In this document: piece after piece, positions 4,626 through 5,894 of the stretch
How the letters are laid out: every line of letters begins with the position of its first letter
Numbering within the stretch: the stretch's first letter is position 1
NCBI GenBank assembly: GCA_036005325.1
Contig: DASYQR010000112.1
Coordinates: 1 to 5,894 of the forward strand
Source: SCTG01 sp036005325
Lineage (GTDB): Bacteria > Nitrospirota > Nitrospiria > Nitrospirales > NS-4
Length of the DNA: 5,894 nt
Reading direction: 5' to 3'
Made by a program: the position numbers and the translations under genes
Notes under the pieces: generated by a model
Told to the model about the DNA's origin: nothing
The model's database searches: none
Seen by the model: only the letters and a program-made list of their open reading frames with translations

Positions 4626-5894
4626 TTACTTTTTATCCTTATTCACTTCGGTATATTCGGCGTCCACCACTTTTTCTTCGCCCTGGGCGCCGCCGGTCTG
4701 GCCCTCGGTTCCTGCACCGTCGGGGCCGGACGGCTCCGCGCCGCTGGCGGCCGTCTTCTTGTACATTTCCTCGCCGATCTTCTGCGAGGCCTTGACAAGA
4801 TTCTGAGTGGCGGAGCGAATGGCCTCCAGATCGTTGCCTTCCATCGCCTTGCGGGCCGCCGCGATCTCCTCCTGGATCTTCTTCCGATCGTCTTCGCCGA
4901 TCTTGTCGCCGTGCTCTGAGAGGAGCTTTTCGACGCCGTAGATGCGGTTGTCGGCCTCGTTGCGGACTTCCACGAGCTCGCGCTTCTTTTTGTCTTCCGC
5001 CGCATGGGCCTGGGCGTCCTTGACCATCTTGTCGATCTCGTCTTTGCTCAGACCGCTGGTGGACGTGATCCGGATCGACTGCTCCTTCTGCGTGGCCAGA
5101 TCCTTGGCCGACACGTGAATGATGCCGTTCGCGTCGATGTCAAAGGTGACTTCGATCTGGGGCACGCCGCGCGGGGCCGGCGGAAGGCCGACGAGATCGA
5201 AATGGCCGACGGACTTATTGTCCGATGCCATTTCCCGCTCGCCCTGGAGGACGTTGATCGTCACCGCCGTCTGGCCGTCAGCCGCCGTCGAGAAGATCTG
5301 GCTCTTTTTCGTCGGAATGGTCGTGTTGCGCTCAATGAGGCGCGTGAACACGCCGCCCAAGGTCTCAATGCCGAGGGTCAAGGGAGTGACGTCCAACAGC
5401 AGCACATCCTTCACCTCGCCCTTCAGCACCCCGCCTTGAATGGCCGCGCCGATCGCCACCACCTCGTCCGGGTTCACGCCTTTGTGGGGCTCTTTGCCGA
5501 AGAAATCACGCACGAGCTGGATGACCTTGGGCATACGGGTCATGCCGCCCACGAGGACGATTTCATCTATCTCCTTGGCAGAGACGCCGGCGTCAGCCAG
5601 CGCCTTTTTGCAGGGCTCGACGGTGCGTTGGATCAGATCGTCCACCAACTGTTCGAGCTTGGCCCTGGTCAGCTTGATCACCATATGTTTGGGTCCGCTG
5701 GCGTCGGCTGTGATGAACGGCAGATTGATTTCGGTCTCCGGAGAGGAAGAGAGCTCGATCTTGGCCCGTTCGGCCGCTTCCTTCAGTCGCTGAAGGGCCA
5801 TTTTGTCTTTTTTGAGGTCGATCCCCTGGTCCTTTTTGAACTCCTCGACCAGCCAGTCCATGACGCGCTGATCGAAGTCATCGCCGCCGAGGAA
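4626..5894 (-). CDS. dnaK: Chaperone protein DnaK (Hsp70), 5' end outside window
   Basis: The C-terminal 422 residues of DnaK are present. The frame is open to the window edge and begins FLGGDDFDQRV, matching the LGGEDFDNR region near residue 226 of E. coli DnaK, so roughly the first 225 residues are missing. An internal ATG at 5861 is not the real start. Visible parts, counted from the window edge: the rest of the ATPase domain with VEEFKKDQGIDL, QRLKEAAERAKIELSS, the VLVGGMTRMP motif (113-122) and NPDEVVAIGAA; the allosteric linker DVLLLDVTPL (163-172); the beta-sandwich substrate-binding domain with NTTIPT, GERE, APRG-x-PQIEVTFDID; the helical lid (about 285-380); and a Gly/Glu-rich disordered tail ending VVDAEYTEVNKDKK, like E. 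coli. DnaK is the ATP-driven folding chaperone working with DnaJ and the exchange factor GrpE. GrpE and any CIRCE/HrcA or sigma32 control site would lie beyond the right edge and cannot be judged here. Confidence 0.98.
   Translation of the reverse strand, partial: FLGGDDFDQRVMDWLVEEFKKDQGIDLKKDKMALQRLKEAAERAKIELSSSPETEINLPFITADASGPKHMVIKLTRAKLEQLVDDLIQRTVEPCKKALADAGVSAKEIDEIVLVGGMTRMPKVIQLVRDFFGKEPHKGVNPDEVVAIGAAIQGGVLKGEVKDVLLLDVTPLTLGIETLGGVFTRLIERNTTIPTKKSQIFSTAADGQTAVTINVLQGEREMASDNKSVGHFDLVGLPPAPRGVPQIEVTFDIDANGIIHVSAKDLATQKEQSIRITSTSGLSKDEIDKMVKDAQAHAAEDKKKRELVEVRNEADNRIYGVEKLLSEHGDKIGEDDRKKIQEEIAAARKAMEGNDLEAIRSATQNLVKASQKIGEEMYKKTAASGAEPSGPDGAGTEGQTGGAQGEEKVVDAEYTEVNKDKK
4636..4640 (-). 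promoter_or_regulatory. Weak ribosome binding site for dnaJ within dnaK tail
   Basis: On the minus strand AAGGA (4640 to 4636) lies in the last codons of dnaK, 13 bases before the TTG start of dnaJ. The spacing is longer than ideal and the start codon is weak. This suggests dnaJ is made by coupling with dnaK and at a lower level, in line with the usual excess of DnaK over DnaJ. Confidence 0.4.

Noticed and set aside
3309..4919. Long + strand ORF (536 codons) opposite rsmE, dnaJ and dnaK
   Set aside because: It lies entirely antisense to three well-recognised genes, resembles no known family and has low-complexity GC-driven composition. Long antisense frames are expected where GC-rich third positions suppress stops.
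5859..5861. ATG at 5861 as the dnaK start
   Set aside because: Codons upstream to the window edge encode FLGGDDFDQRV, a conserved DnaK segment, so the gene continues beyond the window.

Overview
The window comes from a GC-rich, Gram-negative-type bacterium. I cannot fix the lineage without a database search. The dnaK-dnaJ-rsmE order, the GC content and the pairing of a multi-TIG exported protein with a Ycf48-like propeller would suit Nitrospirota or another deeply branching, non-model phylum. That assignment is inference. There is no phage, CRISPR, transposase or RNA gene in the window.

Layout. Bases 1-166 are non-coding. They hold a compact GTAG-type REP/BIME-like inverted repeat (28-88), a small imperfect palindrome (93-109) and a good sigma70-type promoter (125-155). 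This drives a rightward two-gene unit of exported proteins. The first gene (206-1813) encodes a 535-residue secreted protein built of five IPT/TIG domains. All six of its cysteines lie in three copies of a PDG[S/T]CC motif. The second gene (1813-2772) overlaps the first by one base (TGATG) and encodes a secreted seven-bladed Ycf48/BNR-type beta-propeller with an exact 41-residue repeat.

The other half of the window is a leftward chaperone operon read from the right edge: dnaK (5' end outside the window), dnaJ and rsmE. It is packed tightly, with 3 bases between dnaK and dnaJ and 9 bases between dnaJ and rsmE. dnaJ starts at TTG, in the same frame as dnaK and one codon after the dnaK stop. The two units converge on a shared palindromic CTAG (2769-2772) that supplies a TAG stop to both strands, so no intergenic terminator is possible. 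The best terminator candidate for the rightward unit is a hairpin inside the 3' end of rsmE.

How the genes work together. DnaK and DnaJ form the Hsp70 folding machine, and RsmE methylates U1498 of 16S rRNA; this is a conserved housekeeping cluster. The TIG and Ycf48-like proteins are both predicted to be exported and are translationally coupled. They probably act together in the envelope or periplasm, perhaps in assembly or stabilisation of a surface or membrane complex, but no substrate can be read from the sequence. The TIG/propeller pair is the least ordinary content of the window.
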